A stretch of DNA of 64,000 nt from Meiothermus sp. QL-1 (GTDB taxonomy: Bacteria; Deinococcota; Deinococci; Deinococcales; Thermaceae), in assembly GCF_003351145.1 (NCBI RefSeq), contig NZ_QQSV01000001.1, forward strand, positions 186,001 through 250,000. The letters are read 5' to 3'. Positions 16,989 through 26,062 of this stretch are shown here, piece by piece. The notes beneath the pieces are model-generated. The model saw only the letters and a list, made by a program, of their open reading frames with translations. It had not been told where the DNA came from and searched no databases. Made by a program: the position numbers and the translations under genes. Numbering within the stretch: the stretch's first letter is position 1; the number at the start of each line of letters is the position of its first letter.

Positions 16989-17910
16989 GCCCCGCTGGAT
17001 TTTGCTCGTTTTGCTGGGACTTCTGGGCTGCGAGCGGGAGGAGCGGCTCGAGCTCAGAGCGGTGGCGGCTGGCCCGGTGCTCGTCTACCAGGGATGGCTG
17101 CTGCGGGATGTGCACATATTCGTGGAACTCTGTCGCCCGGAGGGTCCGGGGCCCTTTCCCACAGTTCTGCTGTTGCACGGGGGGCAGTGGGGGCCCACCG
17201 AGAGCCTGCGCCAGCTCTGTCGGGCCTGGGCCGGAGCAGGCTATCTGGTGGCCTTGCCCCACCTAAGGGGGCAGGGGCAGAGCCAGGGTAGGGTCACCCT
17301 CTGCGCCGAGGAGGCCGCCGACCTGCCCCCCTTGTTCCGCCTCTTGCAGGCCCACAAAGCGGGGCCTAAGGCGGCGCTGGTGGGGTTTTCGATGGGGGCC
17401 TGCGTGGCCCTCCGGGCCGCCCAGAAAGCGCCCTGGGTAGCAGGGGTGGTCCACGGGCTAGGGCCCACCGACCTGGCCGAGCAGCTCGAGCTTTTGCGGG
17501 CAGCCGGGCGGCTCGAGGCGGTAGCACGGCGCGAGGCCCTCATAGGTGGCTCCCCCCAGTCATGCCCTCGCTGCTACGCCGAGCGGGACCCCCTTCGCTT
17601 TGCTTGGAACCTGGAAGCACCGCTGCTGATCCTGCAGGCAGGCAATGACCCTCTGGTGCCGGTGGCCCAGGGCTGCCGTTTGGCCGCCGAGCGGGAGCGG
17701 ATGGGGCGCAGGGTCTACCGGGTGGCCCTTACCCAGGAGGGGGAGCCCTGGACCAAGCCCCTGGCCGGCCGCCGGGCCTGCGCCGGCCCTCTTACCGGTT
17801 TTGGCCCCTTTGAACAGGACCACCTGGTGCTCTATCCCGACCTCGGGCACAAGACCACCCCGGCCATGTTGCGCCTGGTGGAACAGGTTCTGGCAGCCTG
17901 GCTTCGGTAA
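16978..17910 (+). CDS. Alpha/beta-hydrolase lipoprotein
   Basis: 310 residues, starting at TTG 16978 inside the acyltransferase gene. ILLVLLGLLGCE is a lipobox with Cys18 lipidated, so the enzyme is membrane-anchored outside the cytoplasm. LLLHGGQWGP gives the oxyanion region and GFSMGACVALR the nucleophile Ser; NDPLVP and DLGHKT supply likely acid and His. It resembles dienelactone-hydrolase-type serine hydrolases. Six or more cysteines in the mature chain could form disulfides, fitting an exported thermostable protein. The substrate is not evident. Confidence 0.8.
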   Translation: MVARPRWILLVLLGLLGCEREERLELRAVAAGPVLVYQGWLLRDVHIFVELCRPEGPGPFPTVLLLHGGQWGPTESLRQLCRAWAGAGYLVALPHLRGQGQSQGRVTLCAEEAADLPPLFRLLQAHKAGPKAALVGFSMGACVALRAAQKAPWVAGVVHGLGPTDLAEQLELLRAAGRLEAVARREALIGGSPQSCPRCYAERDPLRFAWNLEAPLLILQAGNDPLVPVAQGCRLAAERERMGRRVYRVALTQEGEPWTKPLAGRRACAGPLTGFGPFEQDHLVLYPDLGHKTTPAMLRLVEQVLAAWLR

Positions 17911-17919
17911 AATCACACA

Positions 17920-18846
17920 GTGCTGCTGCCCTTTCTAGCCTTTGCTGGTAGTTTGGGCCTTCTGCTTCTCTCCGCCCGGCTGCTCACCGCGTCGGCCCGC
18001 CGCATTGGGCGGGCGGTGGGCCTTTCCCCCTTTATGGTGGGGGTGGTGATCGTGGGGGTGGGCACCTCCCTGCCCGAGCTCATCACGGGGCTGCTTTCGG
18101 TGCGGGAGGGGGTCTCGGAGGTCCTGAGCGGCAACGTGCTGGGGGCCAACGTCTCCAACCTGCTTTTGGTGCTGGGGGTGAGCGCGGTTTTCTCGCGGGT
18201 GCGCCCTGTTCACCTGAACGGGGGCTACATCGCCATAGACCTGCACTTTTTGGTGGGCTCAGCCTTTGCGCTTTGGGTGGTAACGCAGGATGGGCAGGTA
18301 GGGCGGGGCGAGGGGATGGTCTTGCTGGCGCTTTATGCCGTCTACCTGTTCTATTTGCTGCGCGAGGGGAAGCAGCACGAAGAGGCGGGTCGCTTGCCAC
18401 TGGCCCTGCGTGAATTCGTCCTTTTGCTTTTGGCTGCGCTCGGGACCTACCTGGGTGCTGAGGGAACCTTGGCCAACTTGCAGGCCCTGGCCGCGGGGTT
18501 TGGCGTTCCAAACGCCGTGGTGGCGGTGACCCTGCTGGCCCTGGGCACCACCCTGCCCGAGCTGGTGGTGGGGTTCATGGCAGCCCGGCAGGGCCAGGCT
18601 GCCTTGGCGGTGGGCAACATCCTGGGTTCGTGCGTTTTCAACGCGTTGATGGTAATGGGAGCGGGAGCGGTTTACGGCGGGGTGGCGGTGCCTCCAGAGC
18701 TCGCCGGATTTGCTCTGCCCTTTGCGCTAGGCGCTGCCTTTTTGTTTTACCTGCTGGTCCAGGACCAGCGCATCTCGAGCTGGGAGGGGGGGTTATTCTT
18801 GCTGCTTTATGCCCTCTTCGTTCTCAAGGTGAGCGGCCTGGCCTAG
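17920..18846 (+). CDS. Calcium/sodium antiporter of the CaCA superfamily
   Basis: 308 residues, about ten membrane segments. Both alpha-repeats are present: VIVGVGTSLPELITGLLSV with SGNVLGANVSNLL in the first half and LLALGTTLPELVVGFM with VGNILGSCVFNAL in the second, each with the ion-binding Glu. This is the YrbG-type arrangement of sodium- or proton-coupled calcium exchangers. The GTG start is preceded by TAAAAT and six bases; the TAA of that box is the stop codon of the previous gene, so stop and promoter share sequence. Confidence 0.9.
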   Translation: MLLPFLAFAGSLGLLLLSARLLTASARRIGRAVGLSPFMVGVVIVGVGTSLPELITGLLSVREGVSEVLSGNVLGANVSNLLLVLGVSAVFSRVRPVHLNGGYIAIDLHFLVGSAFALWVVTQDGQVGRGEGMVLLALYAVYLFYLLREGKQHEEAGRLPLALREFVLLLLAALGTYLGAEGTLANLQALAAGFGVPNAVVAVTLLALGTTLPELVVGFMAARQGQAALAVGNILGSCVFNALMVMGAGAVYGGVAVPPELAGFALPFALGAAFLFYLLVQDQRISSWEGGLFLLLYALFVLKVSGLA

Positions 18847-18849
18847 AGG

Positions 18850-18920
18850 TTGGCTTCCTTTGGGCTGGCATGGTACGATGGAGTCCCGTGAAAGTTGAGC
18901 CGCTCTAAGCGGTTTTCTGC
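18850..18920 (+). promoter_or_regulatory. pyrG promoter and attenuator-like leader with a six-codon ORF
   Basis: -35 TTGGCT (18850-18855), 18-bp spacer and -10 TACGAT (18874-18879). Eight bases later a GTG opens a mini-ORF (18888-18908) encoding MKVEPL. Its TAA lies in a hairpin with core arms CCGCT/AGCGG (18900-18904 with 18908-18912, 3-nt loop) followed by TTTTCT, which resembles an intrinsic terminator. A ribosome on the mini-ORF would cover the left arm. pyrG starts 39 bases after the hairpin. Confidence 0.55.
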
Positions 18921-18959
18921 GCTTTGGCCCCGGGTTTTTGGGGCGAAGAGGGGGCTTTT

Positions 18960-20599
<1,640 letters not shown>

Positions 20600-20603
<4 letters not shown>

Positions 20604-21208
20604 GCGGCTTCTTTGGAAAGCTGCTCCAGCCCCTTGATGTTCTCCAGCACCAGCTTGCCGTAGCCGGAGCGGATGTAGCCCTCGCGGCTCAGCTCGCCGA
20701 TGACCTTGGTCACCGTCTCGCGCACCGAGCCCACCGCCGAGGCGATCTCGTCGTGGGTGGCGCGCACCCCTACCCGGCCGTTTTTCTCCACGAAGGCCAC
20801 CGGGGTGCGGGAGAGTTCCAGCAATGCAGCGGCAATCCGGTTCTTGAGCCGCTGGCCGGAGATGCGCTGGATGGTCTGGTAGGTCTGGCCCAGAGCCTTT
20901 ACCAGCCCCTGTAGCAGGCTGTTGAGCTCCTGCGGGGCGAGCTGGCCGGGGGCCAGGGCGTCTACCTTGGTCTCGGTCACCGCCTCGGCAAAATAGGCTC
21001 GCTCGGTGCCGGAAAGCACCTCCTCGCCAAAGTACTCCCCAGGGCGCACAAAGCGCAGGGTCAGGGCGTTGCCCTCGTCGTCCACGCTTTGGAGCCGCAC
21101 CAGCCCCTCCCGCACCCGGTAGAGGGCGTCCTTGGGGCTGGGCTGCCCTGGGTAGAGAATGATCTCGCCAGGGTCAAAGGTCAGGGTATCCAAGACGCCG
21201 CTTTGCAT
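20600..21208 (-). CDS. sdrP: CRP/FNR-family transcription activator, SdrP-like
   Basis: 202 residues. A degenerate cyclic-nucleotide-type beta-barrel domain (1-100) is followed by a long helix and a winged helix with ATHDEIASAVGSVRETVTKV, the recognition region. The chain closely resembles T. thermophilus SdrP as I remember it, including LYPGQPSPKDALYRV and GYIRSGYGK. SdrP activates oxidative-stress and redox genes without a small-molecule effector. There is no FNR-type cysteine cluster. It lies downstream of redox and metal genes (CutA, CorA, sulfite dehydrogenase). Own promoter at 21227-21255; AGGAG precedes the ATG. Confidence 0.85.
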
Positions 21209-21226
21209 AGCGCACTCCTCGACCTG

Positions 21227-21255
21227 AGGATAGCAGGCTTCCCGTATTTTGTAAA
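21227..21255 (-). promoter_or_regulatory. sdrP promoter
   Basis: Minus strand: -35 TTTACA (21250-21255), 17-bp spacer, -10 TATCCT (21227-21232). Predicted transcription start about 12 bases before the ATG, leaving room for the Shine-Dalgarno GAGGAG. AACACAAATGTTTACAAAA around the -35 is A/T-rich and could bind a CRP-family protein. Confidence 0.7.
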
Positions 21256-21271
21256 CATTTGTGTTGATTTA

Positions 21272-22180
21272 TTACCACCAGCCCCGCCGCTTCATCCAAA
21301 GGGCCAGGCTACCGCCGATTAGGACCAGCCCTCCCCAGAAGTAGAGGCGCCCATAGGGCCACTGGTACTCGCTGAAGGCCTCGAAGTTGGTGCCGTAGAT
21401 GCCAGCCCATAGGGTCATGGGCAGGAAGAGCACCGAGATGACGGTAAGGGCCTGCACCACCCGGTTGAGCCGGTTGCCCTGGGCCGATAGGTGGACCTCC
21501 AGCACGTTGGAAAGCTCGTCGCGGGCTGCGTCCAGCCCTTCATAAACCCGGCCCATGCGGTCGGTGAGGTCGCGAAAGAGATAGGCCTCGCTCCCCAGAA
21601 GGGGCAGCCGCTCCAGGTGCAAAAGGGCCTCCCGGGCCTGTGAGGCCAGCCGCCGCACCCGGAGCACCTCCCGTCGGGCGGCGAAGATGCGGCGGGGCAC
21701 CTCGGGGTTTTCCTGCCCGTCCAGCCCCAGCTCCTCCAGGTCCTCCACCCGGTCGGTGAGGGCGTCGGTATAGGCGAAGAAGGTCTGCACCCCCTGGTCG
21801 AGCAGGCGCTGCCAGAGCCGCAGGGCGGTTCCCCCGCGGAAGTTCTGCCAGATTTCCTCCAAATAGGTCACCGGCTCGTTGCGGTAGGTGAGCAGCACCT
21901 GGGCCTCGGGGAAGTAGAAGTAGGAGACCCGTTCGGTGCGGCTTTTGGAATTCTGGGGGGTTTCGAGGGTGCGAAGGATGAGGAAGAGGTGCGCAGGGTA
22001 CTCCTCAAAGCGGCTCCAGTGGCCGATCTCCTGGGCATCGGCCAGGGCCAGGGGCTCGAGGGGGTAGTGCTGTTGCAGCAAGGCCAGCTCCTCGGGGGTG
22101 GGGGTCTCCACATCCACCCATACCCCACTGGCCAAAAGACCGACGGGTGCCCCGTTGGAAAGCTGCTTGGCCCGGATCAT
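21272..22180 (-). CDS. CorA-like divalent cation channel
   Basis: 302 residues. A large cytosolic N-terminal domain with long acidic helices precedes two C-terminal membrane helices (about 245-265 and 275-295), the CorA/ZntB layout. The loop signature at the end of the first helix reads YGTNF where CorA proteins have YGMNF, so the Met of the GMN selectivity motif is Thr. The positively charged end KRRGWW is typical. It would move Mg, Co, Ni or Zn; the motif change leaves the ion uncertain. The ATG follows the cutA stop by one base. Confidence 0.85.
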   Translation of the reverse strand: MIRAKQLSNGAPVGLLASGVWVDVETPTPEELALLQQHYPLEPLALADAQEIGHWSRFEEYPAHLFLILRTLETPQNSKSRTERVSYFYFPEAQVLLTYRNEPVTYLEEIWQNFRGGTALRLWQRLLDQGVQTFFAYTDALTDRVEDLEELGLDGQENPEVPRRIFAARREVLRVRRLASQAREALLHLERLPLLGSEAYLFRDLTDRMGRVYEGLDAARDELSNVLEVHLSAQGNRLNRVVQALTVISVLFLPMTLWAGIYGTNFEAFSEYQWPYGRLYFWGGLVLIGGSLALWMKRRGWW

Positions 22181-22181
22181 T

Positions 22182-22493
22182 TTAGCTGGTGCTGGCCTCG
22201 AGCCAGGCCAGGTAGGCCGGGAGGCCGGCCTTTACCTCTAGGGCTAGAATCTCCGGCACCTGGTAGGGGTGGAGGGCCTGGAGGCGCCGCTCGAGCTCCG
22301 CATAGCGCTCCTGCCGGGTTTTAATCAGGAGCAGGTGCTCAGGGTTTTCCTCCACCCGGCCCTCCCAGCGGTACACCGAGGTAAGGCCCGGTAGCAGGTT
22401 GACGCAGGCCGCCAGCCCCTCGTGCACCAGGGTGCGGGCTATGGAAAGACCTATCTCGGCGTTGGGCACGGTGCAGAGAACCACCAGGTTCAT
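22182..22493 (-). CDS. cutA: CutA1 divalent-cation tolerance protein
   Basis: 103 residues, the normal length of this trimeric protein. Conserved segments CTVPNAEIGLSIARTLV, ACVNLLPGLTSVYRWEG and KTRQERYAELERRL are present. Known members bind copper or other divalent metals; the exact role is unsettled. TAGCCT ends 6 bases before the ATG, so it may start a leaderless transcript that also carries corA, one base downstream. Confidence 0.95.
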   Translation of the reverse strand: MNLVVLCTVPNAEIGLSIARTLVHEGLAACVNLLPGLTSVYRWEGRVEENPEHLLLIKTRQERYAELERRLQALHPYQVPEILALEVKAGLPAYLAWLEASTS

Positions 22494-22502
22494 GGCCCCA
22501 GG

Positions 22503-23396
22503 CTACAGCATTCCAGGCTCCCTGAGCGCCAGCCGGGCTGCAGCCAGGTCCCAAAGGGCGTGGCCCACGCTCTTGAACAGGATCACGGGCGCGTGGGGGC
22601 GGGGCTGGCGCAGGGCCTCTTTGAGGGGGGTCACCTGCCCCCAGTCCACCCCGGCCTGCAACAGGTCGCCGGCCTCGGCCCGGGCCCCCTCCAGGGTGTC
22701 CACGTACAACCGCGCCCGCCGCACCAGCCCCGGGGCCACCTCGGCCATCTCCGGCCGGTAGGCGCCCACCGCAGCCACAAAGCTGCCCTCGGCCACCCAG
22801 TGCAGCACCGGGGTAGGGCTGGTGGTGGCGGTCACCACCAGCCGCACTTCCTCCAGCACCGCTTCGGGTCTTTGCACCGACTGGGCCAGCATCCCCAGCC
22901 GCCGGGCGTAGGCGGCCAGGGCCTCGGCGCGCGCAGGGGTGCGGGAGTGGATGTAAACCTTGCTGGTGCCCAGGCCAGCCTGGAAGGCCTCGAGGTGGGC
23001 CCGACCCTGGGTGCCTGCTCCAATGATTAGAAGGGCTCCCCCAGGTTCAGGGGCCAGGGTTCTGGCCGCCAGGAGCGAGAGGGCGGCGGTGCGGCGGGCC
23101 GTCACCACAGAGCCCTCCAGCAGGGCGAGCCGCTCACCGCTTTCGCTTCGGGCCACCCAGAGCTCGGCCCGCACGCTGGGGCGGGACTGGGGGTGGACCG
23201 TGACCAGCTTGGTGACGGCAAGGTGGGGGTCCGCGGCCGGCATCAAAAGCAAGCTGCCCCCTTTCGGGAGGGGCAGCACCAATCGCTCGGGGGCCTGCAG
23301 GGTCTCGGTCCCCTCGCTCAGGAGCTCAGCGATGGCCTGGGCCAGAGCGGGATAGGGCAGCAGGGCTTCCGTTTCCTCCGCAGAGAGGATGCGCAT
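22503..23396 (-). CDS. Ornithine cyclodeaminase / mu-crystallin family enzyme
   Basis: 297 residues. The Rossmann NAD(P) motif is IIGAGTQGRAHLEAF near residue 130; the substrate-side residues of the family lie in VTKLVTVHPQS and the GSVVTARRTAA stretch. Members include ornithine cyclodeaminase, alanine dehydrogenase of the archaeal type and delta-1-pyrroline-2-carboxylate reductase; I cannot choose among them. TAGGCT ends 6 bases before the ATG, within the last codons of the MOSC gene. Confidence 0.85.
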   Translation of the reverse strand: MRILSAEETEALLPYPALAQAIAELLSEGTETLQAPERLVLPLPKGGSLLLMPAADPHLAVTKLVTVHPQSRPSVRAELWVARSESGERLALLEGSVVTARRTAALSLLAARTLAPEPGGALLIIGAGTQGRAHLEAFQAGLGTSKVYIHSRTPARAEALAAYARRLGMLAQSVQRPEAVLEEVRLVVTATTSPTPVLHWVAEGSFVAAVGAYRPEMAEVAPGLVRRARLYVDTLEGARAEAGDLLQAGVDWGQVTPLKEALRQPRPHAPVILFKSVGHALWDLAAARLALREPGML

Positions 23397-23405
23397 GCCC
23401 TAAGC

Positions 23406-23849
23406 CTATCCCATGGCCTGGGGGGTGAGGAGGTGCACCGGGTCCCCTACCCGCACCACCCCGCCCCGCAGCACCCGGGCGTACATCCCCCGCCGGCCCA
23501 GGAGGAGCTTGGGCAGGCGCAGGTCGAAGGTCGAAAGCGAGCTGCAGACCGTGCAGACCGCGGTGAGCTCGAGGACCGCCGGGCCGACCTGCAACCGCGC
23601 CCCAGCCCCCAGGGCGTGGGGGTCGAAGTCTACCCGCAGGTTCTCGCCCAAGGCGCCGGGCGGCAGGATAAGCCCGGCTTGGGCCGCGTGGTCGTAGGCG
23701 GCCTGCCCGGCCACCAACACCGCTCGGTCGGGGTTCTTGCCGTAGTGCCGGTCGCCCTCCACCCCCATCCCCTCTACCAATCGAACCCAGTCCACCCTGG
23801 CCTTGGGCAGGCTCGTGCCGGGGTCAGCGTGCAGGGAGAGCACCCGCAT
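23406..23849 (-). CDS. MOSC-domain protein
   Basis: 147 residues, starting at the ATG that overlaps the cytochrome stop (TAATG). GMGVEGDRHYGK, PGALGENLRVD and the late CTVCSSL are typical of MOSC domains, the sulfur-carrier fold at the C-terminus of molybdenum-cofactor sulfurases. Some stand-alone members reduce N-hydroxylated compounds using Moco. Coupling to a molybdenum-dependent sulfite dehydrogenase and its cytochrome suggests a role in Moco handling or sulfur transfer for that enzyme. Confidence 0.88.
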   Translation of the reverse strand: MRVLSLHADPGTSLPKARVDWVRLVEGMGVEGDRHYGKNPDRAVLVAGQAAYDHAAQAGLILPPGALGENLRVDFDPHALGAGARLQVGPAVLELTAVCTVCSSLSTFDLRLPKLLLGRRGMYARVLRGGVVRVGDPVHLLTPQAMG

Positions 23850-24559
23850 TACCGAAGACCCAGCTGCTGCCGGGCTGCGTGCACCTGCTGGGGCGAGAGG
23901 TTCTTGCCCCGCTGGGCCCTCACCTCGGCCTCGGTGAAGGGGCCCTGGCCGCTGGGGAAGGCGTTGCCCCACTGGGTGCTGATATAGTTGAGTACCGCGG
24001 CAATCTCCGCGTCGCTGAGCTGGGCGTAGGCCGGCATGATGCCGTTGTAGTTGCTGCCCCGGACCGTGATCTGGCCCTGCAGGCCGTACAGCATCATCTG
24101 CACCAGCCACTCCCGGCCGCCCCGGGCCGCCAGGATGTTGGGGACGTGCCCGGCCAGCGGAGGGAAGACCCCGGGGATGCCGGCCCCGTTGGCCTGGTGG
24201 CAGCCCACGCAGTTGTTGTAAACCTGGGCCCCGCTCACACCCGCCTGGGCTTGGGCTTGCGCGGGCGGACGCGCTGGGGCCTGGGCGCCTGGGGCCAGGT
24301 GGGTGGCCAGGTAGTCCAGGATGATGGCCCGCTCCTCAGGGGTGATGCGCATGCCGTAGGCCTGCATCTCAGTAATGATGGCGTCCCAGCGCTCGCGGGT
24401 CTGCCGCTCGCGGGTAACAAAGCCGATCTCGTGGCAGGTCTGGCACTTCTGCAGCACCAGGTCGCGCCCGGGGCCTTCGGGCAGGGCGCTTTGCCCTAGG
24501 CCGAACCACAGGGCTCCACCGGCCAGCAGACTTACCCCTATGAGGTATTTCCGCTTCAT
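23849..24559 (-). CDS. Diheme cytochrome c, partner of the sulfite dehydrogenase
   Basis: 236 residues from ATG 24559, with GGGAGGA just upstream. An in-frame ATG at 24571 is preceded by TAGGCT and 7 bases and could be a leaderless start. Residues 1-25 are an export signal. Two haem-binding sites are visible: CQTCH at 39-43 and CVGCH at 117-121, each opening a small class I cytochrome domain separated by an Ala/Pro/Gln linker. Gene order sulfite dehydrogenase - cytochrome - MOSC suggests it takes electrons from the Mo enzyme on the periplasmic side and passes them to the respiratory chain. Confidence 0.9.
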   Translation of the reverse strand: MKRKYLIGVSLLAGGALWFGLGQSALPEGPGRDLVLQKCQTCHEIGFVTRERQTRERWDAIITEMQAYGMRITPEERAIILDYLATHLAPGAQAPARPPAQAQAQAGVSGAQVYNNCVGCHQANGAGIPGVFPPLAGHVPNILAARGGREWLVQMMLYGLQGQITVRGSNYNGIMPAYAQLSDAEIAAVLNYISTQWGNAFPSGQGPFTEAEVRAQRGKNLSPQQVHAARQQLGLR

Positions 24560-24652
24560 CGTTCCTCCCATGGCTTACAGCCTAGCACAGCGCCCCAGGA
24601 GGACATTCTGCGTAGGCTGCATTTTTGAAAAAAATCTAAAGGACACTTTAAA

Positions 24653-24684
24653 GCTCGACCGGCGGGGGGTATCGCCGGTCGAGC
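24653..24684 (-). terminator. Strong 12-bp hairpin after the sulfite dehydrogenase gene
   Basis: Arms GCTCGACCGGCG (24653-24664) and CGCCGGTCGAGC (24673-24684) pair perfectly with an 8-nt loop. On the minus strand the stem is followed by TTTAAAG and, further on, a seven-T run. It can be a partial terminator or an mRNA stabiliser separating the enzyme from the cytochrome message. Confidence 0.6.
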
Positions 24685-24696
24685 GGGCCAGGGGGC

Positions 24697-25926
24697 TCAG
24701 GTCACGGTGAACCGGACCCGCATCACCCCGTTCCACTCGTAGCCGCGTTCGTTCCACCAGATGTTGCCGTTGAGGGGTTGGGAGCGGCCCACGGCGTCGG
24801 TGGCGCGGACCATGGCCTCGTACTGGCCGGGGGCCAGGAGCTGGGGCGAGACCCAGCGGTACCAGCCGAACTTGCCGTGGTTGCGCTCGATGATGGCCTT
24901 ACGCCAGGTGGTGCCGCCGTTGAGCGAGACCTCGATGCTCTCGATGGGGGCCAGCCCATCGTTCCAGGCCACGCCGCGGATCTCCACCAGCCGGCCCCGA
25001 ACAGTGGCCCCGGGCAGGGGCGAGAGGATGAAGGAGTTGATGTTGGCCCCCCAGTTGGAGCGGGAGTTCTCCAGGGTGTAGTTGTAGCGGCTGCCGGGCT
25101 CGGTGGGCAGGATGGGCAGGTTCCACCCGGGCAGGATGGGCACCCGGTAGCGGGGTACCTGCTCGGCCCCGCTGCTCTCGTTGGCGGCAAACTCAATCTT
25201 GACCACCCACTTGACGTTGGGCGCGCCGAAAGTGCCCGGCACCACCAGCCGCACCGGCCCCCCGTGGACCGCCGGCAGGGGCTCGCCGTTCATCCCTAGG
25301 GCCAGCATGGCGCTGTTGTACTCCATCACGCTGATGGGGTAGCTTTTCTCGTAGGGTTGGGCCCCGCCCTGGGTGGAGGCGTTCATGGTGATGAAGCGGG
25401 CCCGGGGGTCGACCTTGACCCCTTTGGCTTCGAGCAGGGTCTTGAGCAGCACCCCCCGCCAGGTCACGTGCCCGATGCCCCCGTAGGTCCAGGGGTTGCC
25501 CGAGGGACGGGGGTTGAAGAAGGAGCGCCCGTTCCCCGAACACTGCAGCACCGAGGTGACCTCGGTTTGGGGCAGCTTGGAGAGCTCATCTACGGTGATC
25601 TTGAAAGGCTTGTCCACGAGGCCGGTGATCTCGACTTCCCAGCCCGGCTGTACGTTGGGCTCGGTGGTGTTGAGGCCGGGCAGGTCGATGTTGTTGCGGA
25701 TAAAGAGGTTGGCCTTGCTGGTGATGGGCTCGGAGCCCAGAAGCTCCAGGGTGGACTCCATCACGATGGGGCGGGAGGAAAGAACCACCAGCTTGGGGTT
25801 CTTGCCCCTTACGAGCTGGTCGGCGGTGGGTTGCTGTTGGGAGAGGCCCAGGTTCATCAGGCCCAAGGCGGCCCCGGTGGCTGCGGTCCGTTTGAGGAAG
25901 GTTCGACGGTTCATTTCTCCTTTCAT
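24697..25926 (-). CDS. Tat-exported sulfite oxidase/dehydrogenase-family molybdoenzyme
   Basis: 409 residues from ATG 25926, preferred because GGAGGAGCTGGGC precedes it. NRRTFLKRTAATGAALG is a twin-arginine signal, so the folded enzyme with molybdopterin is exported. The sulfite-oxidase Moco fold covers about 60-280, with the Mo-ligand Cys129 in LQCSGNGRSFF; the C-terminal dimerisation domain follows (about 290-405). The N-terminal haem domain of animal enzymes is absent, as in bacterial SorA types that pass electrons to a separate cytochrome c, encoded next. It probably oxidises sulfite to sulfate. Confidence 0.9.
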   Translation of the reverse strand: MKGEMNRRTFLKRTAATGAALGLMNLGLSQQQPTADQLVRGKNPKLVVLSSRPIVMESTLELLGSEPITSKANLFIRNNIDLPGLNTTEPNVQPGWEVEITGLVDKPFKITVDELSKLPQTEVTSVLQCSGNGRSFFNPRPSGNPWTYGGIGHVTWRGVLLKTLLEAKGVKVDPRARFITMNASTQGGAQPYEKSYPISVMEYNSAMLALGMNGEPLPAVHGGPVRLVVPGTFGAPNVKWVVKIEFAANESSGAEQVPRYRVPILPGWNLPILPTEPGSRYNYTLENSRSNWGANINSFILSPLPGATVRGRLVEIRGVAWNDGLAPIESIEVSLNGGTTWRKAIIERNHGKFGWYRWVSPQLLAPGQYEAMVRATDAVGRSQPLNGNIWWNERGYEWNGVMRVRFTVT

Positions 25927-25999
25927 GCCCAGCTCCTCCGTGTTGCAGACAGCCTAAATGACGCCAGCTTTACGAGCCTTGGTGTTTTGAAGCAAGGGC

Positions 26000-26028
26000 A
26001 TAATACAACACACAACAAGGATACTCAA
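26000..26028 (-). promoter_or_regulatory. Promoter of the sulfite dehydrogenase operon
   Basis: Minus strand: -35 TTGAGT (26023-26028), 17-bp spacer, -10 TATTAT (26000-26005). The transcript would have a leader of about 65 nt before the ATG at 25926. This 136-base gap to mutL holds nothing else I can recognise. Confidence 0.8.
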
Positions 26029-26062
26029 TAAGGGTATTGCGCTGAATCGGTGGTCATCCCGA

